A stretch of 64,000 bases of DNA from Candidatus Poribacteria bacterium (GTDB lineage Bacteria; Poribacteria; WGA-4E; WGA-3G), in the NCBI GenBank assembly GCA_012267415.1, contig JAAXGN010000153.1, positions 84,751 through 148,750 of the forward strand, in the 5' to 3' direction. This document shows, in pieces, positions 61,238-64,000 of the stretch. Every line of letters starts with the position of its first letter. The stretch's first letter is position 1. The notes beneath the pieces were generated by a model. It was given only the letters and a program-made list of their open reading frames with translations, did no database searches and was not told where the DNA came from. A program made the translations under genes and the position numbers.

Positions 61238-63655
61238 TTAATCAGGATTCGTTTCTAATCTATTTTCTTCTTCCGCTATCAGATTATCTTGTCCAATCCG
61301 TAGTTGTCGTTCAGCATCAACGACATCACGATTGATTTTTTTGATACACTGATTGAGTTTGTCAGTTAATGTCGTATGTCCCTTCATTGCGCGTCGGATT
61401 TGACGTAATTGGTCTATCACAAGTCTAAAGGTTCTGACGAAGTCCCCCGGGTCAAGTTCAGCATAATCTGTTAGTTCGTCAAATTCACACCCACGGCTCC
61501 AGGCGAGCATAGCAGAACACAAACGGAACTCCAAATCGGGAATCAATTCTGCTATATATAGTTGGTGCTCTACTCTCTGAATTTCCAATATCTCGTTCAT
61601 CGCCTCACCCAGAATTGATAACATACTTTCTTCTTTTAAACGTTTAAAATGTCCATCTTTGCGGGGTTCAGACACAATTGAAACTAAAAGACAATTGATT
61701 TCATCTTCACTTAACCGTTCAAAGAAACCATTAAAAAGAAGTTGCGTTAATTGGAGTTCGTATCCATAGATATGAGATGCGGTATGTCCACGGGGAAGAA
61801 GTGTCTGTTCTTCAATATATCCGAGTGATCGCAGGACTTTTAATCGGGAGGCGATCTGTTCTTGCTGAAAATTCTTTATTGAGGCATGTCTTTTCTTAAT
61901 ATTGAAGATATACTGTTCCTGTTTACGTATCGCTTTATATTTATTGGTACAATCCGCGCGTTTAGAGCAATCGTGACATAGATTTTTTGCCAGTCCCATC
62001 TTGAGACTATTTATCTTACCGTAAACCCTGTTAGTTTTCTTATTACGTTCTTTTTTTTCTGATTTCCCTTGAACCGTTTGAGATTTGAGTGCTACTAATT
62101 CCAAATGTAATTTGTGATGTTTACTCTCATTGTTGCGTTTATGTTTATAATAACCTTCAATCTGTTTTAGCCCATCAATATTGTCGTGTATACAGATTGG
62201 AGGTGGTAGTGCATCCCGTTTTTTCTCTTGAACTTCAATGCGTTCATTGAGTTCGGTAATACGTTTGTTATTTTGGTGGTTGCTCAGAGTCATTGTATAG
62301 ACATCGTATATATCTTCTCCGAACTTCTCATAGAGATTGAGAATGCTTGAGTACGAAAGATTGAACTGACTATTGATCGGTTCAATGTTCTTTGAAATTG
62401 CTCTACTCACATCTCCGTGCATGGAATACTCTGGTTCAATTTGTGCGTAGACATAACCAACTTTATCAATACCACGTCTGCCTGCGCGACCTGCCATCTG
62501 GTGATATTCACCGGATTTTAGATACCGAAAACTGATACCATCAAATTTCTCAAGACTATCAAACACTACTGTACAGGCTGGCATATTGATCCCGACAGCA
62601 AAAGTCTCAGTAGTAAATAAGAGTTGTATCAATCCTGAGGTAAATAATCGTTCAACGACCTCTTTAAGCGTCGGTAACATACCTGCATGATGGTAAGCTA
62701 TTCCGCAGGCTACTAAGCGTCGAAAGTCTGTAATTGCCTTTTCTTCAACAATATCGAACTGTTTGCAGAGTGCGTCAAATTTTTCTAAAATCTGATCCTG
62801 TTCTACGTTATCAAGCAGATCGTGATTCCCTGAAGTAGCATAATATAAGGCATTTGCTTCACATCGCTTCCGACTGAAACAGAAATATAAGCACGGAAGT
62901 CGTCTATGCTTCTTGAGATATGGAATCAACTTAGTATAGATAATGTCATGTTGTTTTGCAATATTGGCATTATCGGCATTATTGTTGTTCTTCTGTTTTT
63001 TATTTCTGCCCCTCCGCTTTTTTTGGCTTGCGATTTTTCTGAGCTTATTTAGATGTTCTAATTTTCCTATGCCAAAACCTGTATAATAGAGGTGATGTTC
63101 CAAAGGGACTGGACGTTCTAATTCTTCAACAACATCAAGGTTAATATCTCTAACGTCCCGCATCCACTCGGCAAAAGAGTTGATGTTAGGGATCGTCGCA
63201 CTGAGGCAGACGAATTTGATGTGTTGTGGAGCAAAGATTATACTTTCCTCCCAGACAGTCCCACGTTCAATATCGTTGATATAGTGGATTTCGTCAAAGA
63301 TCACATAGGACACATCCTGTAATCTATCTATATTATCAAAGATAGTATTTCGGAAGATTTCAGTTGTCATCAAGAGAACTTGTGCATAAGGGTTCAAGAC
63401 AACATCTCCAGTGACAATCCCGATTTTATCGCCATATTCAGACTGAAAATCTCTATACTTTTGATTGCTAAGTGCCTTAATCGGTGCAGTATAGATCACG
63501 CGTTTATTTGTCTGCAGACATTTTTCAACGGCATATTCAGCGATGACGGTTTTACCAGCACCTGTCGGAGCAGTTACGATCACCGAGTGCTCTCGGTTAA
63601 TCGCTTCAATCGCTTCCCGCTGAAAACTATCAAGTTCAAATCCTTTATATTGCAT
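61238..63655 (-). CDS. Ski2-like DExH-box RNA helicase (HelY/Mtr4 type)
   Basis: 805 residues. Motif I APTGAGKT (29-36), DEIH box (121-124), SATIPN (152-157) and motif VI QMAGRAGRRG (386-395). A Cys cluster C560-x2-C563-x5-C569 lies in the insertion typical of bacterial HelY, and the end matches a DSHCT domain (LDPGDFVRTFRLVIDQLRQI). A basic KKRRGRNKKQKNNNN stretch at about 212-226 is unusual. ATP-dependent 3'-5' RNA unwinding; in eukaryotes these enzymes feed the exosome. GAGG precedes the ATG. An RqcH gene lies upstream on the same strand. Confidence 0.93.
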   Translation of the reverse strand: MQYKGFELDSFQREAIEAINREHSVIVTAPTGAGKTVIAEYAVEKCLQTNKRVIYTAPIKALSNQKYRDFQSEYGDKIGIVTGDVVLNPYAQVLLMTTEIFRNTIFDNIDRLQDVSYVIFDEIHYINDIERGTVWEESIIFAPQHIKFVCLSATIPNINSFAEWMRDVRDINLDVVEELERPVPLEHHLYYTGFGIGKLEHLNKLRKIASQKKRRGRNKKQKNNNNADNANIAKQHDIIYTKLIPYLKKHRRLPCLYFCFSRKRCEANALYYATSGNHDLLDNVEQDQILEKFDALCKQFDIVEEKAITDFRRLVACGIAYHHAGMLPTLKEVVERLFTSGLIQLLFTTETFAVGINMPACTVVFDSLEKFDGISFRYLKSGEYHQMAGRAGRRGIDKVGYVYAQIEPEYSMHGDVSRAISKNIEPINSQFNLSYSSILNLYEKFGEDIYDVYTMTLSNHQNNKRITELNERIEVQEKKRDALPPPICIHDNIDGLKQIEGYYKHKRNNESKHHKLHLELVALKSQTVQGKSEKKERNKKTNRVYGKINSLKMGLAKNLCHDCSKRADCTNKYKAIRKQEQYIFNIKKRHASIKNFQQEQIASRLKVLRSLGYIEEQTLLPRGHTASHIYGYELQLTQLLFNGFFERLSEDEINCLLVSIVSEPRKDGHFKRLKEESMLSILGEAMNEILEIQRVEHQLYIAELIPDLEFRLCSAMLAWSRGCEFDELTDYAELDPGDFVRTFRLVIDQLRQIRRAMKGHTTLTDKLNQCIKKINRDVVDAERQLRIGQDNLIAEEENRLETNPD

Positions 63656-63756
63656 CTAAATCCTCTATATTGATGACCTCTATTTATAACTTCAGTTTGA
63701 TTAATCACTTCGGATGCGTTCACTCACGCCACTTTCGTATCCGAGAGGCGTGAATT

Positions 63757-63825
63757 GTAGCACAACCAATTTTATTAAAATGGCAGTTTGTGGCACATCT
63801 TCGCAAACTGGAAAGTTTGCGCTAT
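63757..63825. repeat. degenerate REP-like pair
   Basis: GTAG (63757-63760) followed by CACAA, then CGCAAACT (63802-63809) / AGTTTGCG (63814-63821) with CTAT in place of CTAC. Related to 19796-19851. It fills the 186-bp gap between the helicase gene and the RqcH fragment. Confidence 0.6.
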
Positions 63826-63841
63826 ATTTATCAAACTCACG

Positions 63842-64000
63842 TTAATAAGCATCTTTCGTAAATACTGATGGCTCAACATACAGTGTTTTTTCGTGTGTGT
63901 AATGCACATAACCTGCCGCGTTACCTTTGCGTTTTACGACATAACGCACCCACGTATAATCTACTGGTACAAGACTAGAATGATGTGCTTTGCTGTAGTA
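63842..64000 (-). CDS. RqcH/NFACT-family protein, C-terminal 52 residues (cut by window edge)
   Basis: Open reading on minus from the window edge to TAA at 63844-63842, with no start inside. It reads SKAHHSSLVPVDYTW, RYVVKRKGNAAGYVHYTHE and KTLYVEPS, which matches the NFACT-R (DUF814) domain of RqcH/FbpA/Rqc2. RqcH recruits tRNA-Ala and adds C-terminal alanine tails to nascent chains on stalled 50S subunits. The rest of the gene lies outside, so the N-terminal domain is not seen. It is 186 bp upstream of the Ski2-like helicase on the same strand. Confidence 0.85.
   Translation of the reverse strand, partial: YYSKAHHSSLVPVDYTWVRYVVKRKGNAAGYVHYTHEKTLYVEPSVFTKDAY

Overview
The window reads as one chromosomal contig of an uncultured, Gram-negative-type bacterium with moderately AT-rich DNA. 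The gene repertoire suggests a Poribacteria-like lineage: three Gfo/Idh/MocA oxidoreductases, two phytanoyl-CoA dioxygenase-type enzymes, a sulfatase, a Uma2-type nuclease with a charged coiled-coil tail, CBM9-like secreted paralogues, DUF3500 and DUF1028 proteins, and many intergenic palindromic repeats. That placement is an inference from repertoire, not a computed taxonomy. Several genes appear to start at TTG behind a good Shine-Dalgarno (hemL, cysC, folD).

Layout. 1-4828: the end of a Gfo/Idh/MocA gene, then four tandem paralogous secreted proteins of unknown function. 4852-10972: a tetrapyrrole cluster (hemB, hemL, a polyprenyl diphosphate synthase, a siroheme-synthase-like protein with a duplicated domain, a HemX/CcsA-like membrane protein and a DUF123 protein). 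10997-16718: sulfatase, carbon-nitrogen hydrolase, adenylylsulfate kinase, FAH-family enzyme and a D-threonine-aldolase-like PLP enzyme. 16954-22902: secreted proteins (a novel one, a PQQ-type propeller, two CBM9-like paralogues) and DUF3500. 23145-30392: ECF sigma factor, zinc-finger anti-sigma factor, TPR protein, folD, a short-chain dehydrogenase, and an S55-type protease broken by a one-base frameshift. 30616-43552: Gfo/Idh/MocA and PhyH enzymes, truA, an HD-domain protein, Uma2, murA, hisD, DUF1028 and an internally duplicated membrane protein. 43643-47957: tRNA-Ala(GGC), then a complete three-subunit molybdenum hydroxylase operon followed by a MoaD-like protein. 48165-55920: a membrane protein, a two-domain esterase, an ammonium transporter with an acidic N-terminal extension, two paralogous outer-membrane-like proteins and a GT39-type glycosyltransferase. 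56078-64000, all on the minus strand: trpF, a cupin, a metallophosphoesterase, two HEAT-repeat lipoproteins, a GNAT protein, a Ski2-like RNA helicase and the C-terminal end of an RqcH/NFACT protein.

The most striking non-coding signal is a set of about twenty short palindromes placed next to GTAG (or its complement CTAC), in several unrelated sequence families and often in head-to-head pairs. This is the architecture of REP elements mobilised by RAYT transposases, although no RAYT gene lies in the window. Two of the pairs sit inside 153-bp composite elements with imperfect terminal inverted repeats. The best candidates for new biology are the tandem four-gene secreted family, the siroheme-like protein with a decayed second domain, the neighbouring Ski2-like helicase and RqcH genes, and the multi-family REP system. 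No CRISPR array, rRNA, prophage or intact insertion sequence was seen.
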